From: Sinomonas terrae
GTDB taxonomy: Bacteria > Actinomycetota > Actinomycetes > Actinomycetales > Micrococcaceae
Direction of reading: 5' to 3'
Length of the DNA stretch: 64,000 bases
Assembly: GCF_022539255.1 (NCBI RefSeq)
Contig: NZ_JAKZBV010000001.1
Span: forward strand, 1,488,001-1,552,000
In this document: positions 20,603 to 29,044 of the stretch, piece by piece
Layout of the letters: each line of letters opens with the position of its first letter
Numbering within the stretch: the stretch's first letter is position 1
Notes under the pieces: model-generated
Database searches by the model: none
The model's input: only the letters and a program-made list of their open reading frames with translations
Told to the model about the DNA's origin: nothing
Program-made: the position numbers and the translations under genes

Positions 20603-20759
20603 GGACGTGCTTCCTGGAGACGGAGGGGGGAGGGGAAATCTCCCCATTAAACGTAGCCCCGGTACAGGCGGTTCACGCCCGTCCCGTCTGTGTGCAGGCT
20701 ATGAGGGTGCCGTTGGAACGCTGAGTAATGCGGTGGATCACGCTTCCCCGCCACTGCTG

Positions 20760-20765
20760 TAACGT
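20760..20765 (+). promoter_or_regulatory. -10 element for a leaderless MFS gene
   Basis: TAACGT is followed by exactly 6 nt and GTG 20772. Confidence 0.5.
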
Positions 20766-20771
20766 CGTGGG

Positions 20772-22064
20772 GTGAGCGAACCGGGGACACGCGCGAATCA
20801 GGCGGATGACGCGAGAAGCCGAGGGTCCCGCGGTCGTGGCCGCATCATCACCGCCGGCGGGATCCTCATCGTCGCGTTCACGCTGCGCACCGCCGTCACG
20901 AGTGTTCCCCCGCTGACAGGGGCCGTCTCCCATGACCTCTTCCTCCCCACGTGGCTCGTCGGCGTCCTCGGGATGCTTCCCACAGCGCTCTTTGGGATCG
21001 CGGGGCTCGTCACGCCTCTCCTGATGCGCAGGTGGAGCGTGGAGGCGCTGGCGGTGATGGCGATGGGAGCGGCAGCCCTCGGTGAGATGGTGCGGGCTCT
21101 GGCCCCGGAGACCGGACTCTTCCTCGCGGGCTCTGCAGTCGCTCTCGCGGGTATGGGAGCGGGCAATGTCGTCCTGCCTCCCATGGTCAAGAAGTACTTT
21201 CCGCGTCGCATTGGTCTCATGACCGCCCTCTACGTGACGCTCATCAGCCTCGGGACCACCATTCCGCCGCTGCTCGCCGTGCCCGTGGCGGACGCCGAAG
21301 GATGGCGTGTGTCTGTCGGCTGGTGGGCACTCGTGAACATCGTCGCGGTGATCCCGTGGCTGACCGTGTGGCCTCGGCGAGGAGAGGAGGGCGCGGCTGT
21401 CCGCAGGGCCTCGACAGTCCATCCCCGCACGGTCGTCCGCCCCTGGCGTTCGCCGGCCGCCTGGGCTCTTTCGCTCCTGTTCGGGATCACGTCGCTCAAC
21501 ACGTACACGCTGTTCGCCTGGCTCCCCGAAATCGCCTCCGGTGCGGGGCTGAGCACGGGCGATGCTGGTCTTCAGCTCGCCATCTTCTCGGGCATAGGAC
21601 TCCCGTTGAGCCTCATCGTCCCGCTCCTCGCGGGTCGGATGCGCAATCCGTATCCGATCGTGGTCTTCGGGCTCGTGTGCTTCGTATGCGGCTACCTCGG
21701 CCTCTGGCTCACTCCCGCCAAGACGACCTGGCTGTGGTCGCTTCTCGCAGGACTCGGCCCTGCTACGTTCCCCCTCTCCCTCGTCCTGATCAACCTTCGG
21801 ACCCAGTCGCACAGGGCCTCCGGCGCGGTCTCGGGCTTCGCGCAAGGCGTGGGGTACCTGCTCGCTTGCGTCGGACCGCTCCTCGCGGGCCTCCTGCACG
21901 ATGCAACGGGCGGCTGGACGGCTACCTTTGCCTTCCTCGGCGTGACCCTTGCGGTGTTGGCTGTCGCAGGTTGGGTTGTGTGCCGCCCGCGCTACATTGA
22001 CGATGACCCGGGGGTCGTGGAGGCCGTGCAGTTTCAGGGCGGCGGGGCGCCGCCGGTAATCTAG
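20772..22064 (+). CDS. MFS transporter, CynX/NimT family
   Basis: 430 residues with about twelve hydrophobic segments. The N-terminal LRTAVTSVPPL segment and the central AGMGAGNVVLPPMVKKYFP are hallmarks of the CynX/NimT (cyanate / 2-nitroimidazole) branch. The substrate is not predictable. The GTG start is placed by the TAACGT hexamer 6 nt upstream. The stop lies 4 nt before argS, and the argS promoter-like hexamer overlaps its last codons. Confidence 0.9.
   Translation: MSEPGTRANQADDARSRGSRGRGRIITAGGILIVAFTLRTAVTSVPPLTGAVSHDLFLPTWLVGVLGMLPTALFGIAGLVTPLLMRRWSVEALAVMAMGAAALGEMVRALAPETGLFLAGSAVALAGMGAGNVVLPPMVKKYFPRRIGLMTALYVTLISLGTTIPPLLAVPVADAEGWRVSVGWWALVNIVAVIPWLTVWPRRGEEGAAVRRASTVHPRTVVRPWRSPAAWALSLLFGITSLNTYTLFAWLPEIASGAGLSTGDAGLQLAIFSGIGLPLSLIVPLLAGRMRNPYPIVVFGLVCFVCGYLGLWLTPAKTTWLWSLLAGLGPATFPLSLVLINLRTQSHRASGAVSGFAQGVGYLLACVGPLLAGLLHDATGGWTATFAFLGVTLAVLAVAGWVVCRPRYIDDDPGVVEAVQFQGGGAPPVI
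22057..22062 (+). promoter_or_regulatory. -10 element for leaderless argS
   Basis: TAATCT at the end of the MFS gene is followed by 6 nt and GTG 22069. Confidence 0.5.
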
Positions 22065-22068
22065 GTCC

Positions 22069-23727
22069 GTGACTCCCGAAGAACTCTCCTCCGCCATCTC
22101 CGCCTGCCTTGCGGACGCCGTCCGTGCCGGCGAACTCGCCGTCGACGCGCCGGAGGAAGTTCGTGTGGAGCGACCCAAGAACCGGGAGCACGGCGACTGG
22201 GCCACGAACATCGCCCTCCAGCTCGCCAAGAAGGCCGGCATGAACCCGCGGGCGCTCGCCGAAGTCCTGGCGGGGCGCCTCTCGTCGTTCAACGGCGTGA
22301 AGAGCGTCGAGGTTGCAGGGCCCGGGTTCCTCAACATCACGCTCGACGCCGCCGCCGCAGGTGCGCTTGCGAAGATCATCGTCGAGGCCGGTCCCGTCTA
22401 CGGCCGCAATAATGCGCTGGGCGGCCACGTGGTCAACATGGAGTTCGTCTCCGCGAACCCGACCGGCCCCCTCCATATCGGCCACACGCGTTGGGCCGCG
22501 CTCGGGGACTCGATCGCACGCGTACTCCGCGCCTCGGGCGCCGAGGTCTCGGCGGAGTACTACATCAACGACGCCGGCAACCAGATGAATGTCTTCGCGA
22601 ATTCCGTCCTCGCGCGCCTGCATGGTCGCGATGTTCCCGAGGGCGGGTACCCGGGCCAGTACATCGTGGACCTCGGCCACGATGTCCTTGCCACCCATCC
22701 GGATGTGCGCGAGCTGACGGACGACGCCGCCCTGCCGATCGTCCGCCACGCTGCCTACGAGGCGCAGATGCGCGACATCAAGGACACGCTGGCCGCATTC
22801 GGCGTCTCCTTCGACGTGTACTTCTCCGAGAAGGAAGGGCTGCACGACTCGGGGGCCATCGAATCGGCCGTGGCTCGCCTTCGCGAGCAGGGCCATGTGT
22901 ACGACGACGAGGGCGCCGTCTGGCTGCGCACAACCGATTTCGGGGACGACAAGGACCGCGTGCTCATCCGGGCGAACGGAGAACCGACCTACTTTGCGGC
23001 CGATGCCGCCTACTACCTCTCCAAGAAGGACCGCGGCTTCCCGGAGAAGATCTACCTTCTCGGCGCTGACCACCACGGCTACGTCAACCGCCTCAAGGCC
23101 ATTGCGGCGTGTGCGGGTGACGACCCCGAACAGAGCATCGAGATCCTCATCGGCCAGCTGGTGTCCGTCAACGGCGCCAAGCTCTCGAAGCGGGCCGGCA
23201 ACATCATCGAGCTCAAGGACCTCATCGACTGGCTCGGCAAGGACGCCGTGCGCTACTCGCTCGCGCGGTACCCTGCCGATTCGCCCCTCACGCTAGACCC
23301 GGAGCTGCTCCGGAAGCACTCGAACGAGAACCCGGTCTACTACGTCCAGTACGCCCACGCCCGTTCGCGGGGGGCCGCCCGCAACGCTGTCGATGCCGGA
23401 GTCGCACGCGCCGTTGAGGGCCAGGACGTGTTCGACGCCTCGCTCCTGAGCCATCCGACGGAGGGCGAGCTCCTGGCGCACCTCGCCGCCTACCCCTCGA
23501 TCGTCGGCAAGGCGGCCGAGTTCCGGGAACCGCACCGGGTTGCACGCCACCTCGAGACCGTCGCGAGCGCATACCACTCGTGGTACGACAACTGCCGTAT
23601 CGCTCCTCAGGGCGACGAGGAGGTCACCGACCTGAACCGCACGCGCCTGTGGCTCAACGACGCGACGAGCCAGGTGCTCGCGAACGGCCTCGACCTTCTG
23701 GGCGTGTCGGCCCCGGAGAGGATGTGA
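22069..23727 (+). CDS. argS: Arginine-tRNA ligase
   Basis: 552 residues of class I arginyl-tRNA synthetase. The HIGH motif is PTGPLHIGHTRWA (~residue 130) and the KMSKS counterpart is the degenerate NGAKLSKRAGN, as expected for ArgRS. The N-terminal additional domain (~1-85) and C-terminal DALR anticodon-binding domain (~435-552) are complete. It charges tRNA-Arg, including the CCG isoacceptor encoded at 17203-17278. It heads the argS-lysA-hom-thrC-thrB run; the lysA ATG lies 2 nt after its stop. Confidence 0.97.
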   Translation: MTPEELSSAISACLADAVRAGELAVDAPEEVRVERPKNREHGDWATNIALQLAKKAGMNPRALAEVLAGRLSSFNGVKSVEVAGPGFLNITLDAAAAGALAKIIVEAGPVYGRNNALGGHVVNMEFVSANPTGPLHIGHTRWAALGDSIARVLRASGAEVSAEYYINDAGNQMNVFANSVLARLHGRDVPEGGYPGQYIVDLGHDVLATHPDVRELTDDAALPIVRHAAYEAQMRDIKDTLAAFGVSFDVYFSEKEGLHDSGAIESAVARLREQGHVYDDEGAVWLRTTDFGDDKDRVLIRANGEPTYFAADAAYYLSKKDRGFPEKIYLLGADHHGYVNRLKAIAACAGDDPEQSIEILIGQLVSVNGAKLSKRAGNIIELKDLIDWLGKDAVRYSLARYPADSPLTLDPELLRKHSNENPVYYVQYAHARSRGAARNAVDAGVARAVEGQDVFDASLLSHPTEGELLAHLAAYPSIVGKAAEFREPHRVARHLETVASAYHSWYDNCRIAPQGDEEVTDLNRTRLWLNDATSQVLANGLDLLGVSAPERM

Positions 23728-23729
23728 CC

Positions 23730-25247
23730 ATGGGAGCTTCACCGCTGGCCCCGGCCTGGCTCGCGCTTCCGACCGACCTCAATCGGCTTGAGGCCAAGGT
23801 GTGGGCGCACGACGTCGAACGGTCGGCGGGCGGCGAGCTCACCGTCGGAGGGCTGGGAGTCGCACAGCTCGCGGAGGAATTCGGCACCCCGCTCTTCGTG
23901 CTCAGCGAGGACGACTTCCGGGCGAGAGCGCGCGCCTTCAAGGACGCGTTCGACGGCGCCTTCGCGGACGTCTGCGGGGGAGTGGATGTCTACTACGCGG
24001 GCAAGGCGTTCCTGTGCTCCGCGATCGCCTCGTGGGTGGCCGACGAGGGCCTGAGGCTTGACACGTGCTCAGGGGGCGAGCTCGCGGTCGCGGCCAAGGC
24101 AGGCATCCCGGGCGAGCTTCTAGGGCTTCATGGCAACAACAAGTCCGACGCAGAGATCGAGCGTGCGCTCGACATGGGCGTGGGACGCATCGTCGTGGAC
24201 AGCCTCGACGAGCTCGAACGGGTCGCGGCCCTTGCCGCGGCGCGCGCCGCGCGGGACCCGGAGCGGCGGGAGACGCGGGCGAAGGTGATGTTGCGCCTGA
24301 CGCCGGGCGTGCACGCGCACACTCACGAGTTCATCGCGACCGCGCACGAGGACCAGAAGTTCGGCCTCTCGATGGCGCCAGGAACGGCGAGCTCGGAATT
24401 CCGCGCCGAGGTCGCGGAGGAGTCCGGCCAGGAGGCTGCCCTCGCGGCGTCGTCCGCCGAGGAAGCCGTGGCCGCGGCCGCGGGGCACGACAGCGTCGAG
24501 CTCCTCGGGCTCCATTGCCACATCGGTTCCCAGATCTTCGAGCCGGAGGGCTTCGAGCTCGCCGCGGTGAAGCTCCTGACGTTCACTGCGGCCATGCGCT
24601 CGGCGTATGACGTCGCGCTTCCCGAGGTCGACCTCGGCGGGGGCTACGGCATCGCATACACGCCCGTGGACACCCCGCGGCCGCCAGCCGAGATCGCGGA
24701 GGCGATGGCCGCCGTCGTCCGTTCGACGTGCGCCGATCTCAAGATCACGCCGCCGCGGATCTCCATCGAGCCGGGCCGTGCGATCGTAGGGCCTTCTGCC
24801 TTCACGCTCTACCGGGCGGGAACGGCGAAGGAGGTCGTCGTGGACCTGCCGGGACCGGGAGAGGAGAGCGCCGGCACGACGGCGGTGCGCCGCTACCTCT
24901 CGGTCGACGGCGGCATGAGCGACAACGCACGTCCCGTCCTCTACGACGCCGACTATTCGGTCGCGCTGGCCTCACGGGCCTCCGATGCTGCGCCCCAGCT
25001 GACCCGGGTCGTGGGAAAGCACTGCGAGAGCGGCGACATCGTTGTCCGCGACGCCTACCTTCCGAGCGATGCCGCACGGGGGGATCTTCTCGCGGTTCCC
25101 GGAACAGGTGCCTACTGCTGGGCGCTCTCTAGCAACTACAACTACCTAGGCCGCCCCGGCGTCGTCGCAGTGCGTCACGGTTCTGCGCGATGGATCGTCC
25201 GCGGCGAAACTGAACAGGACCTGCTCTCCCGCGACATGGGAGTGTGA
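23730..25247 (+). CDS. lysA: Diaminopimelate decarboxylase
   Basis: 505 residues; catalyses the last step of lysine synthesis, meso-diaminopimelate to lysine. The PLP lysine is in VYYAGKAF (~residue 90) and the second-half motifs GLHCHIGSQIFE, LGGGYGIAY, EPGRAIVG and GAYCWALSSNYN are intact. An extra Ala/Glu-rich insert of roughly 40 residues (~215-250) lies between the two barrel halves and is longer than usual. ATG 23730 is chosen for its spacing to GGAGAGG; GTG 23724 overlaps the argS stop. Confidence 0.96.
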   Translation: MGASPLAPAWLALPTDLNRLEAKVWAHDVERSAGGELTVGGLGVAQLAEEFGTPLFVLSEDDFRARARAFKDAFDGAFADVCGGVDVYYAGKAFLCSAIASWVADEGLRLDTCSGGELAVAAKAGIPGELLGLHGNNKSDAEIERALDMGVGRIVVDSLDELERVAALAAARAARDPERRETRAKVMLRLTPGVHAHTHEFIATAHEDQKFGLSMAPGTASSEFRAEVAEESGQEAALAASSAEEAVAAAAGHDSVELLGLHCHIGSQIFEPEGFELAAVKLLTFTAAMRSAYDVALPEVDLGGGYGIAYTPVDTPRPPAEIAEAMAAVVRSTCADLKITPPRISIEPGRAIVGPSAFTLYRAGTAKEVVVDLPGPGEESAGTTAVRRYLSVDGGMSDNARPVLYDADYSVALASRASDAAPQLTRVVGKHCESGDIVVRDAYLPSDAARGDLLAVPGTGAYCWALSSNYNYLGRPGVVAVRHGSARWIVRGETEQDLLSRDMGV

Positions 25248-25266
25248 CGACCCGATGGGAGATCGG

Positions 25267-26649
25267 ATGACCGAGACTCAGACGCGGCCCGAGCCAAAAG
25301 CCGTGCCCGACGACGCCGCGGCACCCGAGGCGCGCAAGGTGCTGAAGGTTGCGCTGCTCGGCTGCGGAACGGTCGGCAGCCAGGTGGCGCGGATCCTGCT
25401 CGAGGACGGGGACGCGCTTGCCGCCCGCTCGGGCGCACGGCTCGAACTCGCCGGCATCGCCGTGCGCAGCCTCGACGCAAAGCGCGATGTCGACCTCCCG
25501 CGCGAGCTCTTCACCGACGAGGCGGAGGCCCTTGTGGACTCAGCCGACCTCGTCGTCGAGCTCATGGGCGGTATAGAGCCCGCGCGCTCGCTCATCCTGC
25601 GTGCCATCCGCAAGGGCGCCTCCGTAGTGACCGGTAACAAGGCCCTGCTCGCCCAAGACGGTCCTGCGCTGTTCGAGGAGGCGGACCGGAACAACGCGGA
25701 GCTGAGCTTCGAGGCTGCGGTCGCGGGTGCCATCCCGATCATCCGCCCCATCCGCGAAAGCCTCTCGGGGGACCGGATCACCCGAGTTCTCGGCATCGTC
25801 AACGGGACCACGAACTACATCCTCGACCAGATGGACACGACCGGCGCGGCGTTCGCCGACGCGCTCGCCGAGGCCCAGCGGCTCGGGTACGCCGAAGCCG
25901 ACCCGACGGCCGACGTCGAGGGCCACGATGCAGCCGCGAAGGCCGCTCTCCTCGCGACCCTCGCCTTCCACACGCCCGTCAGCCTCGACGACGTTCGCTG
26001 CCAGGGCATCACCAACGTCACGGCCGAGGACATCGCCGCTGCGAAGGATTCGGGCTTCGTCATCAAGCTCCTTGCGATCGCCGAACTGGTCCGATGGGGC
26101 GACGACGACGGCGCCGAGGGGACGAGCGTGCGGGTCCACCCGACGCTCCTGCCGCGCGAGCACCCCCTCGCCGCAGTGCGCGGGGCCTACAACGCGGTGT
26201 TCGTCGAGGCAGAGAACGCCGGCCAGCTCATGTTCTACGGTGCGGGAGCCGGGGGCCGCCCCACCGCCTCTGCCGTCATGGGTGATCTGGTCTCGACAGC
26301 GCGACGCGTCGTCGCGGGCGCCCCGGGGCGTACCGATACCGCGACGCGCAGGCTGCCGATGGCCGGCGTCGAAGGGATCTTCACGAGCTACAGCATCGGG
26401 CTCGAGGTCGTGGACCAGCCCGGCGTCCTCTCAAGGGTCGCGGCCGTCTTCGCGGAGCACGGGGTCTCGATCGAGGCCATGCGCCAGACGCTGGACGACG
26501 GCGTGGCCGGCCCTGGCACTAGCCGCGCCGAGCTGCGCTTCGTGACCCACCGCGCGACGGAGAAGGCTCTCGCCGAAACCGTGGCCGACATCAAGAACCT
26601 CGACGCCGTCGAATCCGTGACGAGCGTCCTCCGAGTCGAAGGAGTCTAG
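25267..26649 (+). CDS. hom: Homoserine dehydrogenase
   Basis: 460 residues; reduces aspartate semialdehyde to homoserine, the branch point to threonine and methionine. The NAD(P) fold begins at GCGTVGSQVARIL (~30), the catalytic domain contains GIVNGTTNYIL and the YAEADPTADVEGHDAAAK segment, and a C-terminal ACT domain (~375-455) implies feedback control by threonine. ATG 25267 is chosen because GGGAG lies 5 nt upstream; ATG 25255 would overlap that signal. The stop overlaps the thrC GTG by one base. Confidence 0.96.
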   Translation: MTETQTRPEPKAVPDDAAAPEARKVLKVALLGCGTVGSQVARILLEDGDALAARSGARLELAGIAVRSLDAKRDVDLPRELFTDEAEALVDSADLVVELMGGIEPARSLILRAIRKGASVVTGNKALLAQDGPALFEEADRNNAELSFEAAVAGAIPIIRPIRESLSGDRITRVLGIVNGTTNYILDQMDTTGAAFADALAEAQRLGYAEADPTADVEGHDAAAKAALLATLAFHTPVSLDDVRCQGITNVTAEDIAAAKDSGFVIKLLAIAELVRWGDDDGAEGTSVRVHPTLLPREHPLAAVRGAYNAVFVEAENAGQLMFYGAGAGGRPTASAVMGDLVSTARRVVAGAPGRTDTATRRLPMAGVEGIFTSYSIGLEVVDQPGVLSRVAAVFAEHGVSIEAMRQTLDDGVAGPGTSRAELRFVTHRATEKALAETVADIKNLDAVESVTSVLRVEGV

Positions 26650-27761
26650 TGGCCCACCAGTGGCGCGGAGTCATCCGCGAATATGCCGATCGTCTGCCCG
26701 TCACCGAGGCCACGCGAGTCATCACGCTCGGCGAGGGCGGAACGCCTCTCGTCCACGCCCAGCAGCTCTCGGCCCTTACGGGCTCGGAGGTATACCTCAA
26801 GGTCGAGGGGATGAACCCGACCGGTTCGTTCAAGGACCGGGGTATGACCATGGCCATGACCGCTGCGGTGCAGGCGGGCGCAAAGGCCGTCGTGTGTGCC
26901 TCGACGGGCAACACCTCGGCCTCGGCCGCGGCCTACGCGACGACCGCCGGCCTCACGTGCGCAGTGCTCGTGCCGGAAGGCAAGATTGCAATGGGCAAGC
27001 TGAGCCAAGCCATTGCCCACGGCGCGACCCTCCTCCAAGTGGACGGGAACTTCGACGACTGCCTTGAGATTGCCCGCAAGCTCGCCGAGGCCTATCCGGT
27101 CTTCCTCGTGAACTCCGTGAACCCGGCGCGCATCGAGGGGCAGAAGACGGCCGCCTTCGAGATCGTCGATGCCCTCGGCGACGCGCCGGACATCCATGTC
27201 CTCCCGGTTGGCAACGCCGGGAACATCTCGGCGTATTGGAAGGGCTACAAGGAGTACGCCGCCGAGTCCGCGTACGGTGAGGGCGCTCAGACCCGGACCC
27301 TCCCGCCGGTCTCGACGAAGCTCCCCGTCATGTGGGGATTCCAAGCCGAGGGCGCGGCTCCGTTCGTCGCGGGGCATCCCATCACCCACCCCGAAACGAT
27401 TGCGACGGCCATCCGCATCGGAAACCCGGCGTCGTGGGAGACGGCGATCGCGGCTCGCGACGAATCGGGCGGGCTCATCGACGCAGTCTCGGACGAGCAG
27501 ATCCTTGCCGCGCACCGTTGGCTCTCGGCGAAGGAAGCGGTGTTCGTCGAGCCCGGTTCGGCCGCGAGCGTCGCGGGCTTGCTCAAGATGCACGCAGCCG
27601 GGAAGGTGCCTTCGGCCCAGCGGATCGTGTGCACGGTGACCGGCCACGGGCTCAAGGACCCGCAGTGGGCGCTCCGCACCGAGAGCGGCGAGCAAGTGGA
27701 GCCGGTGAAGGTCGCCAACGACGTCGTGAGCGTCGCGGGTGTCCTCGGCCTTGAGCCGTAA
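26649..27761 (+). CDS. thrC: Threonine synthase
   Basis: 370 residues; PLP enzyme converting O-phosphohomoserine to threonine. The PLP lysine lies in PTGSFKDRGM (~residue 60), with the phosphate-binding STGNTSASAAAYA and the glycine loop PVGNAGNISAYW. GTG 26649 shares a base with the hom stop (TAGTG), showing coupled translation. It is of the short class typical of actinobacteria. Confidence 0.96.
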   Translation: MAHQWRGVIREYADRLPVTEATRVITLGEGGTPLVHAQQLSALTGSEVYLKVEGMNPTGSFKDRGMTMAMTAAVQAGAKAVVCASTGNTSASAAAYATTAGLTCAVLVPEGKIAMGKLSQAIAHGATLLQVDGNFDDCLEIARKLAEAYPVFLVNSVNPARIEGQKTAAFEIVDALGDAPDIHVLPVGNAGNISAYWKGYKEYAAESAYGEGAQTRTLPPVSTKLPVMWGFQAEGAAPFVAGHPITHPETIATAIRIGNPASWETAIAARDESGGLIDAVSDEQILAAHRWLSAKEAVFVEPGSAASVAGLLKMHAAGKVPSAQRIVCTVTGHGLKDPQWALRTESGEQVEPVKVANDVVSVAGVLGLEP

Positions 27762-27771
27762 CTCGGTGACC

Positions 27772-28767
27772 ATGCACTCAACTGCCCGGGAATCCTCGCT
27801 CCGCACCGTCCCGCTCCGTACCGTCCAAGCCGGGCAGCGTGTCACGGTGCGCGTTCCTGCCACGAGCGCGAACCTCGGGCCCGGATACGACAGCCTGGGC
27901 CTCGCCCTTTCGCTCTACGACACGGTGAGCGTTGAGACGGCCGACGACGGCGAGCTGGCCTTCGAGCTCAGCGGCGAGGGGGCTGACACCCTCCCGCGCG
28001 ACGCGAGCCACCTCGTAGTGCGCACGGTCGACGCAGCCCTCTCTCGGCTCGGCTACCGCCGGGACGGGCTGCGCATCACGGCCGAGAACGTGAGCCCGCA
28101 CGGGCGCGGCCTCGGTTCCTCGGCGTCCGCGACCGTGGCTGCCGTGCTTGCCGCTGCTGAGTTGGTGCCGCTGGCCGAGCGGCCCAGCCGCGAGTGGGTC
28201 CTCCAGCTCTGCAGCGAGATCGAAGGCCACCCCGACAACGTGGCGCCCGCGATCTTCGGCTCACTCGCGCTCTCGTGGCAGGACGGCGAAGCGTTCCGGA
28301 CGGCGATCGCCCGCGTCCATCCCGACGTCGTGCCGATCGTCGCGGTGCCCGACTTCGAGCTCTCCACGGAGCTTGCGCGTTCGCTCCTGCCTTCGTCCGT
28401 GCCGCATCAGGCTGCAGCAGCGAACGCGGGTCGGGCCGCGCTCCTCGTGCACGCCCTGACGAAGGATCCGTCGCTGCTCGTCCCCGGCACCGAGGACTAC
28501 TTGCATCAGGGCTACCGGGCCTCCGCCATGCGGCCGAGCGCAGAGCTCATCCGCCGCTTGCGGGCGGAAGGTCATGCCGCCGTCGTCTCGGGTGCGGGGC
28601 CGACCGTGCTTGCCCTCGCGGGAGGTGCAGCCGAAGCGGACGAGGTGCAGGCCGCCGTCGAACGTTTTGCCGAGGGAAGCGACGCCGGGGGAGTCAACAC
28701 TCGCTGGCGTGTCATGCGGCTCGCTGTGGATTCTGAAGGTGCTAGAGTAGAAGTGCATTCGCGGTAG
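27772..28767 (+). CDS. thrB: Homoserine kinase
   Basis: 331 residues of the GHMP kinase family; phosphorylates homoserine for ThrC. The ATP-binding motif is SPHGRGLGSSASA (~residue 105), the N-terminal RVPATSANLGPGYDSLG is intact, and the C-terminal GHMP motif is VVSGAGPTVLAL. ATG 27772 is chosen; GTG 27766 is a near-equal alternative, and no strong Shine-Dalgarno is visible. A promoter-like TAGAGT for rho lies inside its last codons. Confidence 0.95.
   Translation: MHSTARESSLRTVPLRTVQAGQRVTVRVPATSANLGPGYDSLGLALSLYDTVSVETADDGELAFELSGEGADTLPRDASHLVVRTVDAALSRLGYRRDGLRITAENVSPHGRGLGSSASATVAAVLAAAELVPLAERPSREWVLQLCSEIEGHPDNVAPAIFGSLALSWQDGEAFRTAIARVHPDVVPIVAVPDFELSTELARSLLPSSVPHQAAAANAGRAALLVHALTKDPSLLVPGTEDYLHQGYRASAMRPSAELIRRLRAEGHAAVVSGAGPTVLALAGGAAEADEVQAAVERFAEGSDAGGVNTRWRVMRLAVDSEGARVEVHSR
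28743..28748 (+). promoter_or_regulatory. Candidate -10 element for rho
   Basis: TAGAGT within the 3' end of thrB would start a transcript near 28755, giving rho a leader of about 290 nt. The -35 is not recognisable. Confidence 0.4.
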
Positions 28768-29044
28768 CTTTCGCCCCGCAGGCCCACGTTCTTTTCTTTG
28801 GAGCGTCCAGCAGGCCCAGCACATCGCTTCGAATGCCGTCCCTACCAGCTCCGCAGCCGGTCAGCCCGCTTGCAGCTGCCGCAAGCTCTGTCCCCCTTCG
28901 TACGCCTGGGGCGAATCCGCAGTGTGTTCCGTTCCGCCGTTCTGGCGCGACGGAGCAGCCATCCGACCGCTATATCTGAACGCGGTCACCAACACGATGC
29001 GGCCGCTTCTGATAGCTGCCGCAGTCGACGGGGAAGGATCCTTC
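28768..29044 (+). other. Long untranslated leader of rho
   Basis: This 277-nt interval between thrB and the rho start contains no convincing gene. C-rich, G-poor patches occur within it, for example around 28865-28905. Long leaders used for Rho-dependent autoregulation are known for rho in other bacteria; that role here is inference. Confidence 0.4.
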